Shown: one piece after another, positions 7,182 through 15,672 of the stretch
Layout: the number at the start of each line of letters is the position of its first letter
Numbering within the stretch: position 1 is the stretch's first letter
Source: Crenothrix sp043729335
Lineage (GTDB): Bacteria > Pseudomonadota > Gammaproteobacteria > Methylococcales > Methylomonadaceae
Reading direction: 5' to 3'
DNA: 25,701 nucleotides
Assembly: GCF_043729335.1 (NCBI RefSeq)
Contig: NZ_JAYTLQ010000036.1
Coordinates: forward strand, 1-25,701
The notes under the pieces: model-generated
Told to the model about the DNA's origin: nothing
Databases searched by the model: none
Seen by the model: the letters and a program-made list of their open reading frames with translations, nothing else
Made by a program: the position numbers and the translations under genes

Positions 7182-9845
7182 TCATGGGTTAACGGGGTTC
7201 AAACTCTTGCTCGCCACTTCAAATACATCCTTGGATATATTATCGGTAGTTATAATTCTTTCGAGCTGGGCTTTCATTAACACTTGTCTTTTTTCGTCAT
7301 ACCGAGCCCAGGACGTTAATGCGCCTAGCATACGTGAAGCCACTTGGGGATTAATCGTATTAAGCGCGATAATCTGATCGCCTAAAAACGCATAGCCTTG
7401 GCCATTAGCGGCATGAAAATGCAATGGATTACCTTGGCTGAAAGCCCCGATTAATGACCGCACACGGTTTGGATTGGTCAAATCAAAAGCCGGATGATTC
7501 ATTAATGCCAAGACAATAGCAAAAGCATCGGGCATTTTGCAGGTGGCTTGCAAAGTAAACCATTTATCAATAACCAAAGCCTCCGATTGCCATTGCTGAT
7601 AGAAACTTGCTAAACACTGCTGTTTATCGGCATGAGGATTGTTAATAATATCCGACAAGGCAGCGATTTGATCGGTCATATTTTTGGCGCTGTTAAATTG
7701 CTGCAACGCCCACTGTTGAATCTCGCTATTATTCAATCGGCTCAAATAGCCCAAACAGGTATTTTTGATGCGCCTACGACCAATGGCACCGGCATCAAAT
7801 TGTCCGGATTCATCACCATGATAGGCTTGGTAAAGCCCACGCAACACCGTTTGAAAATGTTCCGCCAAGTTAAATATGACAAACTCTCTGGCAGCGTGAA
7901 TAGCGTCTACATCAACCACGGCCATTTGTTCGGCCAGATAGCTTTCCGAAGGTAAAGTTAACAACAAAGAAAAATACGATAAATCGGGCCACTGATGGCT
8001 TAACACTTTTTCAAAGGCCTGGATTAGAATGGGATTTAACTGCATTGCCCGATGGTTTTGCAAATCGGCAACTAATCCAAAAATGATTTGGCTGGCCAAT
8101 TGCTGTCCTGCTTCCCAGCGATTAAAGGTATCGCTGTCATGACTGAGTAAAAACGCCAGCTCATCAAGGCTGCGTTCCATGACCACTTTAACGGGCGCGG
8201 AAAAACCTCTCAATATTGACACTACCGGCTGCTGCGCTAAACCTTCAAAGCTAAAAGCTTGCTGCGTTTCGGTGAGCTGCAAAATAATGTCTTTACAAGA
8301 TTCAGTCTGACCTGCCAATTTGCAGTTTGCCGCAGTGCCATCGGGGTTAATCAAACCCACAATAACCGGAATTAATAACGGCGCTTTAACTGTTTGTCCA
8401 GGTGTGACAGGACAGGTTTGCGCTAGCGTTAACGTTAACGTTTGAGCCGCTGCATCGTAGGCTTGCTGCACCGTTAATATCGGCGTTCCGGCCTGCGAAT
8501 ACCAGCGACGAAACTGGCTTAAGTTAATATCATTAGCCGCCTCCATCGCATTGACAAAATCATCACAGGTAACGGCCTGGCCGTCGTGGCGTTTAAAATA
8601 CAAATCGCTGCCTTTGCGAAAACCTGCTTTACCGAGCAGCGTATGCAGCATGCGTACCACTTCCGCGCCTTTTTCATAAACCGTTAAGGTATAAAAATTG
8701 TTGATTTCAATGTAGGCATCGGGGCGGATGGGGTGTGCCATGGGACCTGCATCTTCGGCAAACTGGCGGGTGCGCAGCATATTGACATCTTCAATACGCT
8801 TAACGGCTTTTGACGTTTTATCGCCGGTAAATTCCTGGTCACGAAATACCGTAAAACCTTCTTTTAAGCTTAACTGAAACCAGTCACGGCAAGTAACGCG
8901 GTTGCCTGTCCAGTTATGAAAGTATTCGTGGCCAATAACGCCTTCAATGTGTTCATAATCAGAATCAGTGGCGGTGTCGGGCCGCGCTAATACAAATTTG
9001 GTATTAAAAACGTTTAGGCCTTTGTTTTCCATGGCGCCCATATTGAAATGGCTGACCGCTACAATCATGTACAAATCCAGATCGTATTCACGGCCATAGA
9101 CTTGCTCATCCCAGAGCATGGCATTTTTTAACGATTGCATGGCGTGCCCGCATTTGTCTAGATCGTGAGGTTCTGCAAAGATTTGCAAACTGATCTCACG
9201 GCCCGAACATGTAGTAAAACTGTCTTGCAAACACGCCAACCGGCCTGCAACCAGGGCAAACAAATAACACGGTTTACGAAATGGGTCTTCCCAGGTTACC
9301 CAATGACGGTTATCGGGCAGTTCGCCGTATGCCATTTTATTACCATTGGATAATAATACCGGATAGCGGTCTTTATCACCTTCAAGCGTGGTGGTAAAGC
9401 GCGTCATCACATCGGGTCTATCTAAAAAGTAAGTGATTTTCCGAAAACCTTCCGCTTCGCATTGTGTGCATAACATGCCATTAGAAAGGTACAGTCCTTC
9501 TAAGGCGCTATTGGCTTTTGGATTAATAGTGTTTTCGATAGTCAGTACAAAACTGTGTTGTTGCGGCACATTGTGAATAATTAACGACTCTTCGGTTTGC
9601 TGATAGTGTTGCGAGGTTAACTCAATATCATCATTAAGCACTACGCGAAGTAAGGTTAGTTTTTCACCTAATAAAACTAAGGCGGTGCCGGTGGATTGGC
9701 TGGCAGGATTACGGATTAAGGTAAGTCTAGCGATTACGGTGGTGTTTTCCTCATCCAGGCTAAAATTGAGTGCAACGCTGCCTATTAAATAATCAGGTAC
9801 GGTATAGTCTTTAAGATAAATAGTTTTAGGGTTAGCGTCGCGCAT
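7182..9845 (-). CDS. pepN: Aminopeptidase N (M1 family)
   Basis: A cytosolic zinc aminopeptidase that trims N-terminal residues from peptides during protein turnover. All M1 hallmarks are present: GAMEN (residues 270-274), HEYFHNWTGNRV with zinc ligands H306 and H310 and catalytic E307, and the third ligand E329 in LKEGFTVFRD. The downstream tyrosine-containing YEKGAEVVRML segment is also conserved. At 887 aa it is close to E. coli PepN (870 aa). The start ATG 9845 lies inside the end of the upstream DUF423 gene (14-nt overlap), which suggests translational coupling within moaB-DUF423-pepN. Confidence 0.97.
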   Translation of the reverse strand: MRDANPKTIYLKDYTVPDYLIGSVALNFSLDEENTTVIARLTLIRNPASQSTGTALVLLGEKLTLLRVVLNDDIELTSQHYQQTEESLIIHNVPQQHSFVLTIENTINPKANSALEGLYLSNGMLCTQCEAEGFRKITYFLDRPDVMTRFTTTLEGDKDRYPVLLSNGNKMAYGELPDNRHWVTWEDPFRKPCYLFALVAGRLACLQDSFTTCSGREISLQIFAEPHDLDKCGHAMQSLKNAMLWDEQVYGREYDLDLYMIVAVSHFNMGAMENKGLNVFNTKFVLARPDTATDSDYEHIEGVIGHEYFHNWTGNRVTCRDWFQLSLKEGFTVFRDQEFTGDKTSKAVKRIEDVNMLRTRQFAEDAGPMAHPIRPDAYIEINNFYTLTVYEKGAEVVRMLHTLLGKAGFRKGSDLYFKRHDGQAVTCDDFVNAMEAANDINLSQFRRWYSQAGTPILTVQQAYDAAAQTLTLTLAQTCPVTPGQTVKAPLLIPVIVGLINPDGTAANCKLAGQTESCKDIILQLTETQQAFSFEGLAQQPVVSILRGFSAPVKVVMERSLDELAFLLSHDSDTFNRWEAGQQLASQIIFGLVADLQNHRAMQLNPILIQAFEKVLSHQWPDLSYFSLLLTLPSESYLAEQMAVVDVDAIHAAREFVIFNLAEHFQTVLRGLYQAYHGDESGQFDAGAIGRRRIKNTCLGYLSRLNNSEIQQWALQQFNSAKNMTDQIAALSDIINNPHADKQQCLASFYQQWQSEALVIDKWFTLQATCKMPDAFAIVLALMNHPAFDLTNPNRVRSLIGAFSQGNPLHFHAANGQGYAFLGDQIIALNTINPQVASRMLGALTSWARYDEKRQVLMKAQLERIITTDNISKDVFEVASKSLNPVNP

Positions 9846-10239
9846 TGGAGTTATACCTGCTGGGGGATTGTTTTTTTATTGTGAATAGTGCGATGAGTAA
9901 CCAGGCGATTAAAAAGCAAACCCCGCCTACAGGTGTAATCATGCCTAGCCAGTTGAGATTAAGCAGGGCTAAGCCGTATAAACTACCAGAAAATAATAAA
10001 ACACCTAAAAACATCAATACCCCGGCAAAGGTGAGTAAACTGGAGTCCGGTGCTTGTGCCCGAAATTGGGCAATGGCGATAAGGCCTAGCGCATGCCACA
10101 TCTGGTAAGTGACTGCGGTCTGGTAAACGGCCATCATCTCAGGGCTTAACATCTTTTTTAACGCATGAGCGCCAAAAGCCCCCATGCCCACACCCATAAA
10201 AGCACACAGTGCGCCTAGGCATAAAAATCCAGATTTCAC
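9832..10239 (-). CDS. DUF423 (YgdD-like) small membrane protein
   Basis: A 135-aa inner-membrane protein with about four hydrophobic segments. The N-terminus (GAFGAHALKK) and the middle (YQTAVTYQMWHALGLIA) are the recognisable signature of the DUF423 family. The start codon is GTG 10239, supported by GGAG 8 nt upstream, placed right after the moaB stop. The C-terminus is basic. Its function is not known in any organism that I am aware of. It is sandwiched between moaB and pepN and overlaps pepN by 14 nt. Confidence 0.9.
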   Translation of the reverse strand: MKSGFLCLGALCAFMGVGMGAFGAHALKKMLSPEMMAVYQTAVTYQMWHALGLIAIAQFRAQAPDSSLLTFAGVLMFLGVLLFSGSLYGLALLNLNWLGMITPVGGVCFLIAWLLIALFTIKKQSPSRYNSNARR

Positions 10240-10250
10240 AGTCGTTCTCC

Positions 10251-10769
10251 TTATTTTTCCATGAGCCGTGGCATTAACTGTACCAGATTACAAGGGCGAG
10301 TTCGATAATCCAGTTGTTCTTTAATAAGACTATTCCAGGCGGTGCGACAGGCGCTGGCAGAGCCGGGCAAACAAAACACATAGGTTGCATTGGCAACACC
10401 TGCGATAGCGCGTGATTGAATAGTGGAGGTTTTAATCTCTTGGTAAGACAACATCCGGAACGTTTCGCCAAAACCATCCAAGACTTTATCCAGTAGAGGT
10501 GTGATAGCTTCTGGTGTACCGTCTCTACCGGTAACGCCCGTGCCACCGGTGGTTAAGATGACATTAATCGACTCATCGGCAATCCAGGCTGAAACCGTTG
10601 CCCTGATACGGTAAATATTATCTGCGACTATTTTCTTCTCACTAAGCCGGTGGCCGACATCAACAAGACTATCGACTAGGATTTTCCCAGAAACATCATC
10701 TGCTTCTGTGCGGGTATCCGATACCACGAGTACGGAAATGTTGAGTGGAATAAAAAATTTTTCTGTCAT
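10251..10769 (-). CDS. moaB: Molybdenum cofactor biosynthesis protein MoaB
   Basis: A MogA/MoaB-fold protein of 172 aa, in the family that adenylylates molybdopterin before molybdenum insertion. The diagnostic TTGGTGVTGRD motif follows SVLVVSDTR at the N-terminus, and the C-terminal GVANATYVFCLPGS binding loop is present. ATG 10769 is preferred; a GTG sits one codon upstream at 10772, and neither has a strong ribosome-binding site. It heads the probable operon with the DUF423 gene (11-nt gap) and pepN. A cofactor gene here fits the molybdenum-dependent formate dehydrogenase encoded a few kilobases away, though they are not cotranscribed. Confidence 0.92.
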   Translation of the reverse strand: MTEKFFIPLNISVLVVSDTRTEADDVSGKILVDSLVDVGHRLSEKKIVADNIYRIRATVSAWIADESINVILTTGGTGVTGRDGTPEAITPLLDKVLDGFGETFRMLSYQEIKTSTIQSRAIAGVANATYVFCLPGSASACRTAWNSLIKEQLDYRTRPCNLVQLMPRLMEK

Positions 10770-10782
10770 CACAAATCTATAA

Positions 10783-10863
10783 TTAAATCGAATATTTGCC
10801 GTTTTTCACGGCATGGATGGCAAAGAAAATTTGCAAAGCAATAATCAATAGTCCGATGGGCAC
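10783..10863 (-). CDS. Short hydrophobic peptide, possibly a truncated gene
   Basis: A 26-codon frame starts at GTG 10863, with AAGGA placed about 7 nt upstream, and encodes MPIGLLIIALQIFFAIHAVK followed by NGKYSI. It is one transmembrane helix plus a short basic tail. The sequence resembles the N-terminal membrane segment that precedes larger domains in PLDc_N/TPR-type proteins, here cut off by a stop. It may be a real small membrane protein or the remnant of a longer gene. It stops 13 nt before the moaB start. Confidence 0.35.
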   Translation of the reverse strand: MPIGLLIIALQIFFAIHAVKNGKYSI

Positions 10864-10926
10864 AATAATTCCTTATTTAGTAACATTAAAATAACCGAAT
10901 AATCGCAAAGCACAATAAAATACCGG

Positions 10927-11499
10927 CTAAGCCACAACTTTTCGCCGCTTGAGTTCAAAATAACAATGGGCACACGCACGTACATCAGCTAAGGCCTGAT
11001 GTGCACCCACGACCGATGTGTTGAAGAGCTTTTTATGCAACTCGTTTAACGTAGGCCATTTATAATCGTAAGGCCCAGGTATTTGGCAGTAGTTTGTTGC
11101 CGTTTGCATTGTGCATAAGCGCTGCTTTGAACTTAGCACATTTTTTTGCCCAGAACGCAAAAATTCAGCCCCTAAAATTTTCTCATCGAATGCTATATTA
11201 TGCGCGACCAAAACCGATGATTGAGCAATGGCAGCGGCGGCTTCAGTGAGAACCTGTGTAAGATCAACACCATTTTCAACTGCCTGTTCAGTTGTAATAC
11301 CATGAATTTTTACCGCCTCTTTGGGGATAGTAAAACCTTCGGGTTTGATAATATACTCAACGCTGGCAATTTCATTGGCATTTTCATCTGCAAGTAACCA
11401 AGCAATTTGCACCAACCTTGGCCAATTGGCTAAATCGGTTACCGGTGCTTTGTAGTTACGTGGCACACCGGTTGTTTCGGTATCAAAAAACAAGTACAT
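10927..11499 (-). CDS. DnaQ-like 3'-5' exonuclease (DEDDh)
   Basis: A 190-aa stand-alone exonuclease domain. The four acidic metal ligands are visible in order: D and E in FFDTETTG, D in AHNIAFDEKIL, and D in HQALADV with its catalytic His five residues earlier. ATG 11499 is chosen because GGAGG lies 5 nt upstream and the motif then sits at residue 5-10 as in the family; the frame extends upstream without support. It has no polymerase-binding tail, so it is not clearly the Pol III epsilon subunit. A role in DNA repair or nucleic-acid trimming is likely, with unknown substrate. Confidence 0.85.
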   Translation of the reverse strand: MYLFFDTETTGVPRNYKAPVTDLANWPRLVQIAWLLADENANEIASVEYIIKPEGFTIPKEAVKIHGITTEQAVENGVDLTQVLTEAAAAIAQSSVLVAHNIAFDEKILGAEFLRSGQKNVLSSKQRLCTMQTATNYCQIPGPYDYKWPTLNELHKKLFNTSVVGAHQALADVRACAHCYFELKRRKVVA

Positions 11500-11605
11500 C
11501 AAACCTCCATCAAATTGTGTGATTTTCAGAGTAGCATGCCATAAACATCCGTGCAGCACTTTACGGCATTATAGCTGTGCTGCGCCTGCGTTAGCAGTAT
11601 TTCTA

Positions 11606-12961
11606 CTATAAAACCACAAAAAACGCTTCTTGTCCGCGCTGAATATTAATGAGCAAGTCATTGTTAGGATCAGCCACTTGTTTTAATTCGTCAAGATTGT
11701 GAATACGATATTGATTGGCGGAAACAATAACATCGCCAGGACGCAAACCTACTTTCCAGGGTTTGGATTTTGTATCGATTTTTTCGATTAATACGCCTTC
11801 AACCTGATCTTTATCGGTAACACCCAAGACCGTGCCTTGTAAGGCAGGGTGCAGCTTGCCGCCAAAGAACTGCGGACGTTCCTGCTTACCAATGGTCGCA
11901 GTGGTTTGCCGCTTTTCATTGCCGCGATAATAGTCAATGGCTACCGTATCGCCTACTTGCAGCAAACCAATAATATTACGAATATCATGGCTGTTTTTCA
12001 CCGTTTTGTTATTTGCTGTTATGATAATATCACCCAGTTGCAAACCGGCTTTTTCGGCAGGTGAATTGCTTTCAATTCGACTAATAGCCGCACCCTGTTT
12101 GTTTTGCAGATTAAAGGCTTTAACCAGTTCTGGCGTTAAATCCTGGGTCGCAACGCCCAGCAAACCACGTCTGACTTCGCCGTTTTTAACCAATGATTCT
12201 TTAATAGTCATGACCATATTGGACGGAATTGCAAAGCCAATCCCTACATTACCACCACTGGGCGCTAAGATGGCTGTGTTCATGCCAATAAACTCACCGC
12301 GCAAATTAACCAAAGCACCACCCGAATTACCCGGATTAATGGACGCATCGGTCTGGATAAAGTCTTCGTAACCTTCTATGCCCAAACCGGAACGGCCTAA
12401 AGCACTGACAATACCGGAGGTTACCGTTTGTCCCAAACCAAATGGGTTGCCAATAGCCACCACAAAATCACCTACTTTGGATTGGCTGGAGTCGGCAATA
12501 GGTAATTGTGTCAGGTTTTCGGCAGGGATTTGGATCACCGCAACATCGGCATCAGGGTCTGTGCCTACCAACCGTGCAGTAAGTTGCCGACCATCGGTCA
12601 ATGTCACCATTATTTTATCGGCTTTGTGGATAACATGGTTATTGGTCAGCACCAAACCTTGGGCACTGTCGATAATTACCCCTGAACCCAGGCTGTTTTT
12701 TTGTTGTCGGGATTGGTTAGGCACATTAAAAAATTGCTTAAAATAGGGATCTTGCATTAACGGATTTTCTTTAGCCTCATTGGTGGAGGTAGAAATATTT
12801 ACCACCGCCGGCATACTGCGCTCCAGCATGGGCGCTAATGTCGGCAACGGTTGCCCGTCAATTGACGCTGGCAACCCTGCCGCAAAAAGCGCCGAAGTAA
12901 AACTCAGGCACACCGGTAAAAGCGTTAATAACAGCCGTTTTTTTATGGATTGAGTCGTCAT
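11606..12961 (-). CDS. degQ: Periplasmic Do-type serine protease (DegQ/HtrA)
   Basis: A protein quality-control protease of the periplasm. From ATG 12961 it has a signal peptide ending near ALFAAG, then a trypsin-like domain with the triad His109 (LTNNHVIH), Asp139 (DPDADVAVIQ) and Ser213 (NPGNSGGALV). Two PDZ domains follow (about 270-350 and 370-450). Length is 451 aa, typical of DegQ/MucD. A frame opening 32 codons earlier at TTG 13057 would bury the signal peptide and is rejected. There is only a weak AGAAAA-type ribosome-binding site. It is transcribed divergently from the cNMP-binding protein gene over a 149-nt AT-rich gap. Confidence 0.95.
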   Translation of the reverse strand: MTTQSIKKRLLLTLLPVCLSFTSALFAAGLPASIDGQPLPTLAPMLERSMPAVVNISTSTNEAKENPLMQDPYFKQFFNVPNQSRQQKNSLGSGVIIDSAQGLVLTNNHVIHKADKIMVTLTDGRQLTARLVGTDPDADVAVIQIPAENLTQLPIADSSQSKVGDFVVAIGNPFGLGQTVTSGIVSALGRSGLGIEGYEDFIQTDASINPGNSGGALVNLRGEFIGMNTAILAPSGGNVGIGFAIPSNMVMTIKESLVKNGEVRRGLLGVATQDLTPELVKAFNLQNKQGAAISRIESNSPAEKAGLQLGDIIITANNKTVKNSHDIRNIIGLLQVGDTVAIDYYRGNEKRQTTATIGKQERPQFFGGKLHPALQGTVLGVTDKDQVEGVLIEKIDTKSKPWKVGLRPGDVIVSANQYRIHNLDELKQVADPNNDLLINIQRGQEAFFVVL

Positions 12962-13110
12962 GTTTTTTCTATCAGGAGAGTTAATTATGCCTATTAAGAC
13001 AATATAGGTATAAAAATGTTTAATACAAGATGCAATGATTGTGGTTTTTTTAAACAAACCATTGGAGAATAAACTATTATTTCATTGATTGTAATTTGAG
13101 AGTTTTTTTC

Positions 13111-14484
13111 ATGGCTGTAGATCTAAGTTCCACGGAAGGATTGATTATCCGTAAGCTCATTCCCCTGGCGAGCTTACCCAGTGCACCGATGAAAGCGCTG
13201 TGTGCAGCTATGGAGGTGGAAGAAATTCGCGATGACTTTTTGTTTAAAAAAGGCGATACAGACGATCGTTTGATCTATTTGATTAGTGGTACGGTAACTT
13301 TACAAGCCCAGGATCTGGTGATTGATACCATTAAGGCCGATAGCCCCTCGGCACGCTTTGCCTTGGCGCATCAAGTTCCCAGAAAAATCGATGCTTTCGC
13401 TAAAGGGGTGGTGCGTTATTTACGCTTAAACGCAGAACAAATCAATAATCCGCCACCGCTGGTTTATCAGGAAGATGAGGGTTATATTGTTATTGAAGAA
13501 GATGGCGACGATACCCATGACTGGATAACAACATTGTTAAAAGCGCCGGTTTTCCATAGCTTTACGCCAGCCAACTTCCAGAAAATATTAATCAATCTGG
13601 AAGATATCAGTTTTAATAAAGGTGCTGTCATTCTGGAGCAAGGCGATATCGATGATTATTATTATTTGATAAAAAGTGGCGCCTGTCTATTGACTCACAA
13701 ACCATCCCCTGATGTTAAAGAAATCAAGCTTGCCCAGATTGGCAAAGGCAATAGCCTGGGTGAAGATGCGTTGATTTTTGATGCGCCCAGAACCGAAACC
13801 ATCACTGCACTTACCCCTGTTGTTTTGATGCGCTTGCATAAAACAAAGTTTGTAGATTTAATTAAAAATCCGTTGTTAAAGTGTGTTGATTTTTTTGAAA
13901 TCCAGCAGATTTTACAGACGGGCGCTACCTTGCTTGATGTTAGAACAGCGAGTGAGTATCGAGAGCGTCATTTGAACGGCAGTATTAATATTCCGTTTGC
14001 GTTGTTAAAAGGCCGATACAAAATGCTGCCTTCAGAAAATCCGGTGATTATTACCGGAAATGATGATAAAACCAGTGAAGCGGCAGCGTTTTTTTTAATC
14101 AAGCAACGATATTCTGCATTTGTTTTACAAGGTGGTCTGGATAATATTCCGGTTACACCAGAAAATGAGGCGGTTTTTTTCAATCGTGTCAGTCAATTTT
14201 CATCATTGCAGAATGATAGCCACTGGAAAGATGATATCGTTTATGCAGGGGTAGATTGGCTAACATTACCCAATACCGACCTGGATGCGCGGATAGCTTT
14301 TTTAGAGTCGGAAAATAAGCGTTTAACAAAAACCCAAGCCGAATTGCAGCAGCATTATGCGCAAATGAAAGCGGACAAGGATGAGGCTGAAAAACAGTGC
14401 CGTATATTATTTAAGCAAGTGGATAAGCTAACGCAGGTGCTAAATAAATTTAAGATGGCGCAAACCAATCGTCCGCAACCTTAA
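13111..14484 (+). CDS. Tandem cNMP-binding, rhodanese-like and coiled-coil protein
   Basis: A 457-aa soluble protein with four parts. Residues about 10-110 form a degenerate cyclic-nucleotide-binding fold lacking a phosphate-binding cassette. Residues about 145-255 form a second one whose cassette LGEDALIFDAPRTETITA keeps the Glu and Arg that bind the cyclic phosphate. Residues about 260-350 are rhodanese-like (LLDVRTASEYRERHLNGSIN), but the active-site loop reads PVIITGNDDKTSEAAA, without the catalytic cysteine. A coiled coil follows (about 393-447). No DNA-binding or enzymatic output domain is visible. A sensor or scaffold role is inferred. ATG 13111 is used; an in-frame TTG at 13096 belongs to the leader. 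The gene is divergent from degQ. Confidence 0.85.
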   Translation: MAVDLSSTEGLIIRKLIPLASLPSAPMKALCAAMEVEEIRDDFLFKKGDTDDRLIYLISGTVTLQAQDLVIDTIKADSPSARFALAHQVPRKIDAFAKGVVRYLRLNAEQINNPPPLVYQEDEGYIVIEEDGDDTHDWITTLLKAPVFHSFTPANFQKILINLEDISFNKGAVILEQGDIDDYYYLIKSGACLLTHKPSPDVKEIKLAQIGKGNSLGEDALIFDAPRTETITALTPVVLMRLHKTKFVDLIKNPLLKCVDFFEIQQILQTGATLLDVRTASEYRERHLNGSINIPFALLKGRYKMLPSENPVIITGNDDKTSEAAAFFLIKQRYSAFVLQGGLDNIPVTPENEAVFFNRVSQFSSLQNDSHWKDDIVYAGVDWLTLPNTDLDARIAFLESENKRLTKTQAELQQHYAQMKADKDEAEKQCRILFKQVDKLTQVLNKFKMAQTNRPQP

Positions 14485-14599
14485 AATTTTAAGTGTGCTT
14501 TTTTTGCCAGTATCAATAAACCAACAACGCTTTTGCAATTGAATTATTTTCCATCTTTATCTGGGGCAGAAAAATAAATAAAGATAACGATAAAATCTG
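14485..14599. other. Convergent gap after the cNMP protein and fdsD
   Basis: A 115-nt AT-rich gap. It contains the perfect palindrome CTTAAAATTTTAAG (14480-14493) followed by a T-tract, and a weak inverted repeat ATCTTTAT/ATAAAGAT. Either could mark transcript ends, but the stems lack GC and I do not call a terminator. Confidence 0.3.
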
Positions 14600-14821
14600 T
14601 TAACCGATGGCCAACAGCTTAATCGCTTCTGTCGCCAAAGGATTTAAGCCCGAACCGTCTTTTTGCGAATATTCAATAATTGCGTTACGCATTCTAGGCT
14701 CCCACGCACGCAGGATATGTTTTTTAACACCTTCCGCTGCCAAAGCTTTATCACTTTCAGCATTAAAAAAATTGCTGATATCATTCGCCATTTTTACAAG
14801 GTTTTCAATTTTGTTGGACAT
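14600..14821 (-). CDS. fdsD: Formate dehydrogenase delta subunit
   Basis: A 73-aa protein of the FdsD family, found with NAD-dependent molybdenum formate dehydrogenases and needed for an active enzyme. The family pattern is visible: LVKMANDISNFFNA at the start and HILRAWEPRMRNAIIEY in the middle, with LNPLATEAIKLL at the end. It is the last gene of the fds operon, 11 nt after fdsC, and has only a weak ribosome-binding site. Confidence 0.92.
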   Translation of the reverse strand: MSNKIENLVKMANDISNFFNAESDKALAAEGVKKHILRAWEPRMRNAIIEYSQKDGSGLNPLATEAIKLLAIG

Positions 14822-14832
14822 AATTCACTAAA

Positions 14833-15672
14833 TTAAATAAGGTAATTGGTGTGCGTTAAACGATAAGAATGCGTATACACCACATGTTGGTCATCACGTG
14901 CAAAACCAATAAGCGTCAATCCCGCTTCATCAGCTACGCGGATAGCAAGGCCGGTGGGTGCAGAAACTGCAACCAGCAAACTAATGCCCACAGACGCGGT
15001 TTTTTGCACCATTTCATAACTGGCACGACTGGTGACAATGACAAAACCGCTAGCAGGATCTTGCCCGGTGCGCAGTAACCAGCCGATTAATTTGTCCAGC
15101 GCATTGTGCCGCCCGACATCTTCCCGAACCGCTATAATGCCCTGGTCAGGCGTCGCCCACGCTGCGGCATGCACGGAACCGGTCAGCAAATTAATATTTT
15201 GGTGTTCTCTAAGTTTGTCTAATGCCAGCGATAATTCACGATCCGATAATATCACCCCGCGCAAAACAGGAACCGGTTGACGAATCGCCTGTTTTAAAGA
15301 CGACGCGCCACATAATCCACAGCCAGTGCGTCCGGTTAAGTTGCGGCCTTTATCGGTCATGCATACAAAACGCTCATCGGGAATTTTAATACTGACTTCA
15401 ATACCTTTGGAGCGCGTATGCACATGGCAAGACAAAAATTCTTGCGCTGAGTTAATAATGCCCTCGGTCATACTAAACCCCAGCGCAAAGTCTTCAAGAT
15501 TAGTGGGGGTAGCCAGCATAACCACATGCGATACCCCGTTGTAAACCAGGACCACCGGGACTTCTTCGGCAATATAATCCAGCTGGCTAGCATGTTGACC
15601 GTGTTGCCACCGGTCAACAGTGCTTTGCTGATAACTTGGCCATCCTAACTCTGGGCAAGGCCCATTAATCAT
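14833..15672 (-). CDS. fdsC: Formate dehydrogenase sulfurtransferase FdhD/FdsC
   Basis: FdhD proteins carry sulfur from a cysteine desulfurase to the molybdenum cofactor and are needed for active formate dehydrogenase. The protein (279 aa) has the family segment DFALGFSMTEGII and the TGCGLCGASS motif whose CxxC cysteines transfer the sulfur, then VREDVGRHNALDKLIGW and VTSRASYEMVQK. Its start (ATG 15672) overlaps the fdsA stop by 8 nt, so it is translationally coupled. Length and motifs are complete. Confidence 0.95.
   Translation of the reverse strand: MINGPCPELGWPSYQQSTVDRWQHGQHASQLDYIAEEVPVVLVYNGVSHVVMLATPTNLEDFALGFSMTEGIINSAQEFLSCHVHTRSKGIEVSIKIPDERFVCMTDKGRNLTGRTGCGLCGASSLKQAIRQPVPVLRGVILSDRELSLALDKLREHQNINLLTGSVHAAAWATPDQGIIAVREDVGRHNALDKLIGWLLRTGQDPASGFVIVTSRASYEMVQKTASVGISLLVAVSAPTGLAIRVADEAGLTLIGFARDDQHVVYTHSYRLTHTNYLI

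Noticed and set aside
11849..12746. Several long open frames on the plus strand opposite degQ
   Set aside because: They are antisense shadows of a strongly conserved protease, with no ribosome-binding sites or recognisable protein sequence.
12962..13057. Longer degQ beginning at TTG 13057
   Set aside because: It adds 32 residues before a good signal peptide and has no ribosome-binding site.
14607..14831. 74-codon open frame opposite fdsD
   Set aside because: It mirrors fdsD on the other strand and resembles no protein family, whereas fdsD has family motifs and operon context.
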